Assembly: GCA_002449305.1 (NCBI GenBank)
Contig: DKDI01000027.1
Coordinates: forward strand, 1 to 13,809
Source of the DNA: Treponema sp. UBA6852
GTDB lineage: Bacteria > Spirochaetota > Spirochaetia > Treponematales > Treponemataceae
Direction of reading: 5' to 3'
Length of the DNA stretch: 13,809 nucleotides
Under the pieces are notes generated by a model. The model did no database searches and was not told where the DNA came from. It saw nothing but the letters and a program-made list of their open reading frames with translations. The translations under genes and the position numbers were made by a program. Shown here one piece after another: positions 1 to 6,666 of this stretch (position 1 is its first letter; every line of letters starts with the position of its first letter).

Positions 1-102
1 TGCGATGTTTACGCAGTAAACTTGGTCAGGAATCTGTTGGAAATTTTCAATAGATTATCAACCGAGTTTCTTTCAGAAACATCGCAGGGTCAAGCCCGAT
101 AA
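1..102 (+). CDS. Possible C-terminal fragment of an unidentified upstream gene
   Basis: The first reading frame is open from the window edge for 33 codons and ends with TAA at 100-102. The predicted tail (ending in LSETSQGQAR) is not recognisable as any family. The other two plus frames close within 17 to 52 bases. It would lie 64 nt upstream of the Hpt gene on the same strand, so it could be its operon partner. The case is weak: the stretch is short, it cannot be checked past the edge, and the same bases hold several inverted repeats that could belong to an untranslated RNA instead. Confidence 0.3.
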   Translation, partial: CDVYAVNLVRNLLEIFNRLSTEFLSETSQGQAR

Positions 103-166
103 TGACATAAAATCATAAAACTCGAAGTTTGGGCTAATTAAGCAGTTTTATTTTGGGAGGGATTTT

Positions 167-520
167 GTGGATTTGATAAATGAACTGAAAGAACTCGACG
201 CCGACATGGATTCTGCGCTTGAACGTTTTATGGGAAACAGCCAGCTTTTGGAAATGATGCTGAAAAAACTTCTTACTTCAATTGAACAGAACAGCGGAAT
301 TGAATGCGACATTGCAAATGGAAATCTTAACAATGCAATTTCCAAAGCGCACACACTAAAAGGTAACACGGGAAATCTTTCTGTAACTCCGCTCTACAAA
401 GCTTACACGGAAATTACAAATCTTCTGCGCCAAGAAAAAATTCCAGAAGCCAAGGAAAAGCTTCAGGAAATTCTCCCGGTTCAGAATAAAATTATAGAAA
501 CAATAAAAAAATATCTGTAA
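167..520 (+). CDS. Stand-alone Hpt (histidine phosphotransfer) domain protein
   Basis: This 117-residue cytoplasmic protein is almost entirely one Hpt domain, the four-helix module that carries phosphate on histidine between hybrid sensor kinases and response regulators. The signature AHTLKGNTGNL at residues 61-71 matches the Hpt consensus HxLKG, so His62 is the expected phosphorylated residue. No kinase ATP-binding domain, receiver domain or membrane segment is present, so it must act with partners encoded elsewhere. The start is GTG at 167, chosen because GGGAGGGA at 155-162 sits at good spacing. It is the only clear plus-strand gene here. Its stop codon lies 6 nt from the end of the convergent pyrophosphatase gene. 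Which kinase and regulator it serves cannot be told from this window. Confidence 0.85.
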   Translation: MDLINELKELDADMDSALERFMGNSQLLEMMLKKLLTSIEQNSGIECDIANGNLNNAISKAHTLKGNTGNLSVTPLYKAYTEITNLLRQEKIPEAKEKLQEILPVQNKIIETIKKYL

Positions 521-526
521 AAACTT

Positions 527-2176
527 TTAATTTACTTTTGCAGTCAATTCAGAAAGCAAAGGAATCAGTTGTTTTTTTCTCGAAACAATATCTTTCATAT
601 AATAAATGTGCTCATCACGTTTCGGGAAATTTATAACGGCTTCAAATTTCGGTTCGCTTGCCAAAAACATTATCGAACTTAATTTTGTTATGTCCGTTAC
701 AAGAAGCGCACTGAACAAAGCTCCTTTTGATTTTCGTTCCTGCTCAAGGCAATCAAGGAATTCTTTTTTGCGCTCAACAATTTCACGTGTGCTGTCAACT
801 TCTATCTGGCTCACAGAATATTTGAATTTATTTTCAGAATATTCTTTCATATCCTGATGCACAACTTCTTCTGCAGAACGTCCGTCTATATGGCTTCCGC
901 TTTTTATAATGTCGTTTCCCAAAGTTTTTATGTCAAGTTCTGTAATGTTACTCAAATATTCAGCGGTAAGAACATCATATTCTGTCGTTGTCGCAGACTG
1001 AAGAATCAGAGTGTCGCTAAGAATTCCGCACAAAAGAATTGAAGCCATGTCTTTCGGAATTGAAATTCTGTTTTCGCGGTAAAGATTCGCAATGATTGTG
1101 CTTGTTGAGCCGACTGCTTTGTTTATAAAGTTAATTGGAATTCGAGTTGCAAAAGTGTTTATTTTGTGATGGTCAATAATTTCCTGAATTATATAATTTT
1201 CAATTCCCTCAACCGCCTGCTGCGGCTCATTGTGATCTACCAAAATAACTTGAATATTCGCTTCGTGCAGTAAATCACTTTCGCTGATTATTCCAATGAC
1301 TTTAAAATCATCGTCAACCACAGGAAGGCATCTTGCAGGACTTTGGGCAAGCTGGGCGCGGATTTTTTGAACTGTATCACTTGCTTTCACCGGAAGAATT
1401 TTTGTGTCAGCCATAGAACTTACAGGCGAAGAATATTCTACAAGCATTGCGGTTGCAACAGTGCTGTCATGGCCGGAAATAATTGAAACCTTATTTTTAC
1501 GGGCAAGCTCCCTAAGTTCTTTTTTTATAACATAATCTTTTGTAACAATTACAGCGCGCACTTTTGCTTCAATTGACATTTTTTGAATATCTTCACGGTC
1601 GCCTGTAATCACGACAATGTTTTCACTTTTATGCTCAGAAAGAAGATTCTTGAATGAATCAGCATCGTCATCGCCAACCATCAAGGAGCATTTGAAATAA
1701 TCGTCCGCATCAAATTCCACAATCGGAACTGCGCCCAAAGTTTTTTCTATAAGCTTTATGCTTGTTAAAAAAATGTCGTCTTTCTTTGGACTTAGAATTT
1801 TAAATGAATTCAAAGCAAATGCGTTATAGTTCAAAAGCCCCTGATAAGTTCCGTCCACATTGACAATCGGAAGAACAGAAGAATTTGTGCTTATCATTTT
1901 GTCCACAGCATTCCAAAGCGGAACATCCTGATCTACGGAAGAATATTCGCCGCTCATATAATATTCAGTCTTAGGAATTAAATCTGGAATATATTGTGGC
2001 GGTTCAACTTTAAATCTCTTGAAAATATATTCTGTCTGCGGAGCTAATTTTCCAGCGCGGGCGGCAACATATTCTTTTTTTCCAAGAAGATGCTTAAGCC
2101 TTGCATAGGCAGCCGCGGCAACAACTGAATCTGTATCAGGATTTCTGTGTCCGATTATGTAAACTTTATTTGTCAT
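527..2176 (-). CDS. ppaC: Manganese-dependent inorganic pyrophosphatase, family II, with CBS and DRTGG domains
   Basis: This 549-residue cytoplasmic enzyme hydrolyses pyrophosphate to phosphate, pulling forward nucleic acid, protein and lipid synthesis. The N-terminal DHH phosphoesterase half starts with HRNPDTDS (residues 10-17), giving metal ligands His10, Asp14 and Asp16. It resumes after the insert with VDHNE (313-317), DHH (335-337) and LSDT (386-389). The DHHA2 half ends with the substrate-binding motif SRKKQ (532-536). Between them lie a CBS domain (about 75-130), a DRTGG-like domain (about 140-245) and a second CBS domain (about 251-308). In known CBS-PPases this insert makes activity respond to AMP/ADP (inhibition) and ATP or diadenosine polyphosphates (activation). 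Family members without the insert are near 310 residues; those with it are near 550. The start is ATG at 2176, preceded by AGAGGAA, rather than a longer in-frame start at 2206 without such a site. Little promoter space exists between this gene and the tRNA-Asp terminator. Confidence 0.95.
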   Translation of the reverse strand: MTNKVYIIGHRNPDTDSVVAAAAYARLKHLLGKKEYVAARAGKLAPQTEYIFKRFKVEPPQYIPDLIPKTEYYMSGEYSSVDQDVPLWNAVDKMISTNSSVLPIVNVDGTYQGLLNYNAFALNSFKILSPKKDDIFLTSIKLIEKTLGAVPIVEFDADDYFKCSLMVGDDDADSFKNLLSEHKSENIVVITGDREDIQKMSIEAKVRAVIVTKDYVIKKELRELARKNKVSIISGHDSTVATAMLVEYSSPVSSMADTKILPVKASDTVQKIRAQLAQSPARCLPVVDDDFKVIGIISESDLLHEANIQVILVDHNEPQQAVEGIENYIIQEIIDHHKINTFATRIPINFINKAVGSTSTIIANLYRENRISIPKDMASILLCGILSDTLILQSATTTEYDVLTAEYLSNITELDIKTLGNDIIKSGSHIDGRSAEEVVHQDMKEYSENKFKYSVSQIEVDSTREIVERKKEFLDCLEQERKSKGALFSALLVTDITKLSSIMFLASEPKFEAVINFPKRDEHIYYMKDIVSRKKQLIPLLSELTAKVN

Positions 2177-2210
2177 AAATTCCTCTAAGCAACATGATAA
2201 CATCAAGGCA

Positions 2211-2242
2211 AAAAAAAAGCACCTGTATAAAAACAGATGCTT
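2211..2242 (-). terminator. Intrinsic terminator after tRNA-Asp
   Basis: On the minus strand AAGCATCTGT pairs with ACAGGTGCTT (one G-U pair) around a short loop, followed by a run of about nine T. It begins 5 nt after the tRNA 3' end and closes the tRNA-Asp transcript just before the pyrophosphatase gene. Confidence 0.85.
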
Positions 2243-2247
2243 GACTT

Positions 2248-2321
2248 CGGGATGTACGAGACTCGAACTCGTGGTCTCCGGCGTGACAGGCCAGCGCGAT
2301 AACCAGCTTCGCTAACACCCC
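2248..2321 (-). tRNA. tRNA-Asp (anticodon GTC)
   Basis: A complete 74-nt cloverleaf reads on the minus strand. The acceptor GGGGTGT pairs with ACATCCC, the D stem is GCGA/TCGC, the anticodon stem CTGGC/GCCGG holds loop CTGTCAC with anticodon GTC, and the T arm is ACGAG-TTCGAGT-CTCGT. The discriminator base is G, as usual for tRNA-Asp. CCA is not encoded and must be added by nucleotidyltransferase. It has its own promoter and terminator and follows the ATPase gene of the amino acid transporter. Confidence 0.97.
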
Positions 2322-2334
2322 AAAAGGTGATAAT

Positions 2335-2364
2335 ATCATATCAAAAAACAGTTTATATTGTCAA
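2335..2364 (-). promoter_or_regulatory. Promoter of tRNA-Asp
   Basis: On the minus strand a perfect -35 box TTGACA (2364-2359) is followed after 18 nt by TATGAT (2340-2335). Transcription would start about 7 nt before the mature tRNA end at 2321. The match to the vegetative sigma factor consensus is strong. Confidence 0.75.
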
Positions 2365-2390
2365 TAGTTTTTCTTAAAAACTCTAAAAAC

Positions 2391-3149
2391 TTATTTTTCA
2401 TTAAAACGCTTTAGAAAAAGCTTTGTGCGCTCTTCCTTTGGATTTTCAATCACTTCTTTTCCTTGCTCAACAATAACTCCGCCGTCCATAAAAATAATTG
2501 TATCGCTTGTGTCTCGGGCAAAAGACATTTCATGCGTAACAACAACCATCGTCATTTTTTCCTCGGCAAGCTCACGGATTACAGAAAGAATTTCTCCTGT
2601 CAGCTCTGGATCCAATGCAGAAGTCGGCTCGTCAAAAAACAAAACTTCGGGCTTAAGCGCCAACGCACGCGCAATAGAAACACGCTGCTGCTGCCCACCA
2701 GAAAGTTCGCAAGGATAGCACAACGCTTTTTGCTCAAGATTCATTTTCTTTAAAAGTGAAATAGCAGTTTCTTCCGCTTCAGATTTTTCTTTTCCAAGGA
2801 CAACTCTCTGCGCCTCGGTAATATTTTTTAAAACTGAAAAATGCGGAAAAAGATTGAAATTCTGAAACACAAGCCCAACGTTCAAACCAATTTTTCGCAA
2901 AGTTTTTTTATCGATGTAAACGCCGTCCTTGACCATGTTTTGTCCGCAAATAGAAATTGAGCCGTCTGTAATTTTTTCAAGCTGGCAAACACAACGAAGC
3001 AACGTAGATTTTCCGCTTCCGCTCGGACCGATTATTCCAAGAACTTCTCCTTTATGCAAGGAAAATGAAACACCTTTTAAAACTTCGAGTTCGCCAAAAT
3101 TTTTTTTCAGATTTTCAACTTTTATAATTTCACTATTTGTAGTATCCAA
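2391..3149 (-). CDS. Amino acid ABC transporter ATP-binding protein (GlnQ/HisP type)
   Basis: This 252-residue ATPase powers uptake of a polar amino acid together with the permease and binding protein encoded just upstream. Walker A is GPSGSGKST (41-49), the Q-loop is VFQNFNLFP (94-102), the ABC signature is LSGGQQQR (149-156), Walker B is VLFFDEP (169-175) with catalytic Glu174, the D-loop is SALD (177-180) and the switch histidine is His206. Length and motifs fit the polar amino acid uptake subfamily. The start is uncertain. An in-frame TTG at 3170 has no ribosome binding site, while TTG at 3149 follows GGAG by 7 nt, so the shorter form is chosen. It then overlaps the end of the permease gene by 17 nt, which suggests coupled translation. 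No convincing terminator follows; transcription may run on to the tRNA-Asp terminator. Confidence 0.93.
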   Translation of the reverse strand: MDTTNSEIIKVENLKKNFGELEVLKGVSFSLHKGEVLGIIGPSGSGKSTLLRCVCQLEKITDGSISICGQNMVKDGVYIDKKTLRKIGLNVGLVFQNFNLFPHFSVLKNITEAQRVVLGKEKSEAEETAISLLKKMNLEQKALCYPCELSGGQQQRVSIARALALKPEVLFFDEPTSALDPELTGEILSVIRELAEEKMTMVVVTHEMSFARDTSDTIIFMDGGVIVEQGKEVIENPKEERTKLFLKRFNEK

Positions 3150-3807
3150 GTTTTTTCTCCGTGAAGTCAAATGCTTTAGAAACAGCCCAGTTCATTACAA
3201 AATAAAAAACACCTGCAATAAAAAGCGGCATAACACTAACAAGACGTCCGCTCTGAGTCTGGGCAACGTGAAAAAGCTCAGCCACGCCCAAAACCTGAAC
3301 AAGCGCAGTGTCTTTTACAAGAGTAATAACTTCGTTTCCCATTGGCGGAATTATGCGTTTTACAACCTGCGGAATTATAATTCGAAAGAAAGTCTGATTC
3401 TTTGTAAAGCCCAAAACTTTTGCAGCTTCATACTGACCAAACGGAATGGACTGAATTCCTCCACGGTAAATTTCCGCAAAATACGCCGCATAATTTATAA
3501 CCATCGCCACAATCGCAGCCGTAAATCTGTCAAAGCCAATTCCAAAAATCATCTGGGGCGCAAAATAAACGAAAATAAGCTGAAGCATAAGGGGCGTTCC
3601 GCGGATTATCAGCAGAAAAAGATTTGTAACTCCAGCCACAATTTTTACAGCCGACATTCTTCCGAAGCAAATAAAAAGCGCAAGCGGAACAGAAAAAATC
3701 AGAGTAAGAAAAAAAACTTCCAAGCTGACGCAAGTGCTCTGGAGCATTACAACAAGAAGATTTCCAATTTTGATTCTTAGAAAATATTCAGATAAAAATT
3801 CAATCAT
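3133..3807 (-). CDS. Amino acid ABC transporter permease (HisMQ/GlnP family)
   Basis: This 224-residue inner-membrane protein forms the channel of a polar amino acid importer, probably as a homodimer because only one permease gene is present. Hydrophobic segments lie near residues 26-48, 56-68, 74-90, 97-113 and 189-207. The conserved RGTPLMLQ (69-76) is typical of histidine/glutamate/glutamine/arginine permeases. The cytoplasmic EAA loop that docks on the ATPase is EAAKVLGF through IIPQ (128-147). The ATG at 3807 has only a poor ribosome binding site. It lies 67 nt beyond the binding protein gene, and that gap contains a terminator-like hairpin, so it is probably made at a lower level than the binding protein. 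Substrate cannot be told from sequence alone. Confidence 0.93.
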   Translation of the reverse strand: MIEFLSEYFLRIKIGNLLVVMLQSTCVSLEVFFLTLIFSVPLALFICFGRMSAVKIVAGVTNLFLLIIRGTPLMLQLIFVYFAPQMIFGIGFDRFTAAIVAMVINYAAYFAEIYRGGIQSIPFGQYEAAKVLGFTKNQTFFRIIIPQVVKRIIPPMGNEVITLVKDTALVQVLGVAELFHVAQTQSGRLVSVMPLFIAGVFYFVMNWAVSKAFDFTEKKLGYYK

Positions 3808-3823
3808 TTAAATTTTACTTTAG

Positions 3824-3852
3824 AAAAATGCGCCCGGAATTTTTCCAGACGC
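3824..3852 (-). terminator. Hairpin between binding protein and permease genes (partial terminator)
   Basis: On the minus strand GCGTCTGGAA pairs with TTCCGGGCGC around an AAA loop (10 bp, three G-U pairs), followed by ATTTTT. The G-U pairs fold well only on this strand, which supports a role in the minus-strand transcript. Such hairpins inside transporter operons commonly leave more mRNA for the binding protein than for the membrane parts. Confidence 0.65.
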
Positions 3853-3874
3853 AAAAACATTTTACAAAATATAA

Positions 3875-4645
3875 TTATTTTCCGATTGTGGAAATATCAG
3901 AGCCAAACCACTTTGTTGAAATTTTTGCAACAGTTCCGTCAGCCTGCATTTCCAAAAGTGTTTTTTGAACTTTATCGCGAAGAGACTTGTTTTTTTTGCT
4001 GAATGCAATTCCGTATTCTTCAGGAGCAAGGGTTTCATCAAGAATAACAAGCGGCTTCTTTCCCTGCGTAATGCTATATCCGGCCACAACCAAATCCATT
4101 ACAACTCCATCAAGATTTCCAAATTCAAGGTCGTTGAGAGCAGTAACATTTTCTTTGAACTCAACAATTTCCTTTAGGCTTTTTTTGAAATCTGGCGCAC
4201 CGTCAATTGCTTCCTGCGCAGAAGAACCAGCCTGAACTCCGACTTTTTTTCCTTTTAAATCTGCAAGCGATTTTATCTCGCCATCATTGCGGACAACAAC
4301 GACCTGCGCATTTGCAAGGTAAGGTTCAGAGCAAGCCATTGCGCGTTTTCTTTCTTCAGTTAAAGTAAGTCCATTCCAAATGCAGTCGATTTTTCCAGTG
4401 TTAAGCTCCATTTCTTTTGTGGACCAGTCAATCGGCTGGCAAACAAGCTCAAGTCCAAGACGAGATGCAACTTCGCGGGCAAGGTCAATGTCATAGCCTA
4501 CAATTTCATTATTTTTATCGCGGAATCCAAGCGGCGGAAATGAATCATCAAGTCCAAGAACAAATTTTCCAGATGATTTCTTTTTTGCGCTCGCCATTGA
4601 AAGGCAAACCATAAGTCCACAAATAACTGCAACAATTTTTTTCAT
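3875..4645 (-). CDS. Periplasmic amino-acid-binding protein of an ABC transporter (SBP family 3)
   Basis: This 256-residue protein captures an amino acid in the periplasm and delivers it to the permease encoded next. A Sec signal peptide spans residues 1-20 with likely cleavage after SMASA; there is no good lipobox, so it should be soluble. The mature protein has the two-lobe family 3 fold. Visible motifs are LDDSFPPLGF (32-41), GYDIDLAREVA (50-60), LTEERK (95-100), whose Arg99 should hold the ligand carboxylate, and LDGVVMD (178-184), whose Asp184 should hold the ligand amino group. The ATG at 4645 follows AGGAG at good spacing. It starts 17 nt after argH ends, so the two are likely co-transcribed; this makes arginine or a related amino acid a reasonable but unproven guess for the ligand. 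Confidence 0.93.
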   Translation of the reverse strand: MKKIVAVICGLMVCLSMASAKKKSSGKFVLGLDDSFPPLGFRDKNNEIVGYDIDLAREVASRLGLELVCQPIDWSTKEMELNTGKIDCIWNGLTLTEERKRAMACSEPYLANAQVVVVRNDGEIKSLADLKGKKVGVQAGSSAQEAIDGAPDFKKSLKEIVEFKENVTALNDLEFGNLDGVVMDLVVAGYSITQGKKPLVILDETLAPEEYGIAFSKKNKSLRDKVQKTLLEMQADGTVAKISTKWFGSDISTIGK

Positions 4646-4662
4646 TTTGAAAACTCCTAAAA

Positions 4663-6102
4663 TTATTTTTTTAAGCCTTTTTTACAAAATGCAATCAAAG
4701 CTTTTATTTGAACTGAAGTTGATTCAGAAGAAGGCGCACCGATTGTCTTTCTATTTTCCACACAGGCTTCCGGTGAAAGAATTTCATAAACGTCATCTTC
4801 AATCAGCGGAGAACATTTTTTAAATTCCTCCACGCACAAATCTTCAATTTTTGAAAGTCCTGCATCAATTGCCATGCGAACAGCTTTTGCAGAAATTCCA
4901 TGCGCCGTTCTAAACGGAACTCCCTTGCGCACAAGATATTCAGCTAAATCCGTGGCATTTGCAAAACCGCCTTCACAGCTTGCCGCCATTTTTTCAAGAT
5001 TCCATTTTGCAGAAGAAATCATTGCTGTAAAAACTTTTAGGTTCGCCTCAACAGTGTCAAAAGCATCAAACAAAGGCTCTTTGTCTTCCTGTAAATCCCG
5101 GTCATAAGCAAGCGGAAGACCTTTTACCATTGTAAGAAGATTTATCAAATCGCCGTAAACTTTTCCTGTTCTTCCGCGGATTAATTCAGCAAAGTCTGGA
5201 TTTTTTTTCTGCGGCATAATTGAAGAGCCAGTTGACCATTTTTCACTTAGCTCAACAAACGAAAATTCTGTTGTCGACCACAATACAATTTCTTCGCACA
5301 TCCGGCTTAAGTGGCTTTGAAGCAATGCAAAATCCGAAGTGAATTCTATGCAATAGTCTCTGTCAGAAACTGTGTCCAAGGAATTTTCAGTAACTCCAGA
5401 AAATCCAAGTTTCTTTGCAACAAGCTCACGGTCAAGAGGCAAAGTGCTTCCCTGCAAAGCTCCAGAGCCAAGTGGAGATTTTTCAATGCGCTTAAGTGAA
5501 TCTTCAAGACGTTCCCAATCGCGCACAAGCATAGAAGCCCACGCCAAAAGATGCTGCGCCAAAGTTCCAGGCTGGGCATGCTGCATGTGAGTATAACCTG
5601 TCAACAAGGATTTTTTATTTTTTGAAGCAATTTCAGAAAGAGTTTTTATAAGAGTTAAAATTTCATTCTGAATGCAAGGAATCATGCGGCGCAAATAAAG
5701 ACGCTCGTCCAGCGCAATCTGATCATTTCGGCTGCGTCCTGTATGAAGTTTTTTTCCAGGCTCACCAATGCGGTCTGTGAGAACGGCTTCAACAAATGAA
5801 TGAATATCTTCCGCGCTATAATCAATTTTCAACTCGCCGGAAAGCAAATCCTTTTCAATTGATTTTAAACCTTTTACAATTTCAGAACTTTCTGATTTTG
5901 AAATTATTTTCTGCTCGCCAAGCATTTGCGCATGGGCAATCGAACCGTGAATATCATCAAGAGCCATTCTTTCATCAACACGGATAGAAGTTTCAAACTC
6001 AACCGCAGCGGCATCCGGTCCTTCTGCAAATCTTCCGCTCCAAAGAGCAGCGTGATTGTCGCCAGTCAATGTGCCATGATTTTTTCCATTTACGTCTGAC
6101 AT
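4663..6102 (-). CDS. argH: Argininosuccinate lyase
   Basis: This 479-residue cytoplasmic enzyme splits argininosuccinate into arginine and fumarate, the last step of arginine synthesis. It belongs to the fumarase/aspartase superfamily. The entry motif is LWSGRF (20-25). Active-site segments are HTGRSRND (120-127), GYTHMQHAQP (169-178) and the flexible signature loop GSSIMPQKKNPD (292-303) that carries the catalytic serine. It is slightly longer than the common length of about 460 because of a short polar N-terminal extension. The ATG at 6102 lies 1 nt after the regulator gene stop, with only a distant GGAG, so translation is probably coupled. No argG is in the window. Pairing with a DtxR-type regulator upstream and an amino acid importer downstream is unusual. 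Confidence 0.96.
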   Translation of the reverse strand: MSDVNGKNHGTLTGDNHAALWSGRFAEGPDAAAVEFETSIRVDERMALDDIHGSIAHAQMLGEQKIISKSESSEIVKGLKSIEKDLLSGELKIDYSAEDIHSFVEAVLTDRIGEPGKKLHTGRSRNDQIALDERLYLRRMIPCIQNEILTLIKTLSEIASKNKKSLLTGYTHMQHAQPGTLAQHLLAWASMLVRDWERLEDSLKRIEKSPLGSGALQGSTLPLDRELVAKKLGFSGVTENSLDTVSDRDYCIEFTSDFALLQSHLSRMCEEIVLWSTTEFSFVELSEKWSTGSSIMPQKKNPDFAELIRGRTGKVYGDLINLLTMVKGLPLAYDRDLQEDKEPLFDAFDTVEANLKVFTAMISSAKWNLEKMAASCEGGFANATDLAEYLVRKGVPFRTAHGISAKAVRMAIDAGLSKIEDLCVEEFKKCSPLIEDDVYEILSPEACVENRKTIGAPSSESTSVQIKALIAFCKKGLKK

Positions 6103-6103
6103 T

Positions 6104-6478
6104 TTATTTATTTTGCTCCATCCATTTTTGAATTCCGTCTTTTATATCTTCATCAATATCATGCTCAATTCTGCACGCATTTTCTTCCGCATGAGCTTTG
6201 TCAACGCCAGTAATTTTTACAAGAAAATCTGTGAGAAGAACATGGCGCGCATAAACGGACTCGGCCTTTTTCTGTCCTTTTTCAGTCAATTCAAGAGAAC
6301 CAATATGGCCAGTTGTAATATATCCGTTTTCGCCCAAAATGCTCATCGCCCGGCTTACACTAGGCTTGGAAACACCAAGACGCTTTGCAACATCAACGGA
6401 TCTTGCAACTCCATTTTCTTCTTTTAATCTAAGAATTGCCTCAAGATAGTCTTCACCGGACTCATGTAATTCTGACAA
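6104..6478 (-). CDS. DtxR/MntR-family metal-dependent transcriptional regulator (short form)
   Basis: This 124-residue DNA-binding protein is a metal-activated repressor. A winged helix (about 5-65) contains the recognition helix region GVSKPSVSRAM (35-45); a dimerisation domain (about 70-124) follows. The C-terminal SH3-like domain of DtxR/IdeR is missing, as in MntR-type regulators. Likely metal ligands are Asp10, Glu13, His79, Cys102, Glu105 and His106. Asp10 is MntR-like, while Cys102 matches the DtxR ligand at the same position, so iron or manganese are both possible. The start is TTG at 6478, chosen because GGGAG lies 6 nt before it and the protein then begins at the family's usual place. 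A longer TTG start at 6538 lacks such a site. It heads the argH-transporter operon and a palindrome in its promoter region suggests self-regulation. Alternative name: TroR-like. Confidence 0.88.
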   Translation of the reverse strand: MSELHESGEDYLEAILRLKEENGVARSVDVAKRLGVSKPSVSRAMSILGENGYITTGHIGSLELTEKGQKKAESVYARHVLLTDFLVKITGVDKAHAEENACRIEHDIDEDIKDGIQKWMEQNK

Positions 6479-6548
6479 TTGAATCTCCCAAAAAGCCAAC
6501 GAACAAAATCTTGACTTTTTAAACGCATCTGCAATCAAATGCGCAGTT

Positions 6549-6578
6549 GATATAAGATTTTTATCTAAAAATCACCAA
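6549..6578 (-). promoter_or_regulatory. Candidate promoter with palindromic operator for the regulator-argH-transporter operon
   Basis: A perfect 18-bp palindrome GATTTTTATCTAAAAATC occupies 6556-6573 (8-bp arms, 2-bp centre). On the minus strand it lies between a -35-like TTGGTG (6578-6573) and a -10-like TATATC (6554-6549) with an 18-nt spacer. With only two central bases it cannot form a normal hairpin, so it looks like a dimer binding site. Binding of the encoded regulator is inferred from position only. Confidence 0.45.
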
Positions 6579-6610
6579 ACGGAAATTTCTAAGACAAGCA
6601 TATCATACTA

Positions 6611-6630
6611 TAGAAAAAAAAAATTTTCTA
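6611..6630 (-). terminator. Weak terminator candidate after the alarmone synthetase gene
   Basis: TAGAAAA and TTTTCTA form 7-bp arms around six identical bases, which read as T on the minus strand. The stem is purely A-T apart from one G-C pair, so stability is low. It is the only candidate between the alarmone synthetase stop and the regulator promoter. Confidence 0.3.
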
Positions 6631-6666
6631 GTAATGCCAAGAATTCAAAAGAAAACATCTAGCAAA

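Noticed and set aside
515..543. Hairpin between the convergent Hpt and pyrophosphatase genes as a two-way terminator
   Set aside because: The 8-bp arms are mostly A-T with a G-U pair and a 13-nt loop, and no proper T run follows, so it is too weak to call.
3150..3170. Longer start of the ATPase gene at TTG 3170
   Set aside because: No ribosome binding site precedes it, while TTG at 3149 has GGAG at 7 nt.
2929..3780. Long plus-strand open frame of 283 codons
   Set aside because: It lies antisense to the clear permease and ATPase genes, has no recognisable domain, is rich in Lys, Asn and Ser as expected for the complement of AT-rich codons, and has no ribosome binding site.
6479..6538. Longer start of the DtxR-type regulator at TTG 6538
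   Set aside because: It adds 20 residues not seen in the family and lacks a ribosome binding site; TTG at 6478 has GGGAG at 6 nt.
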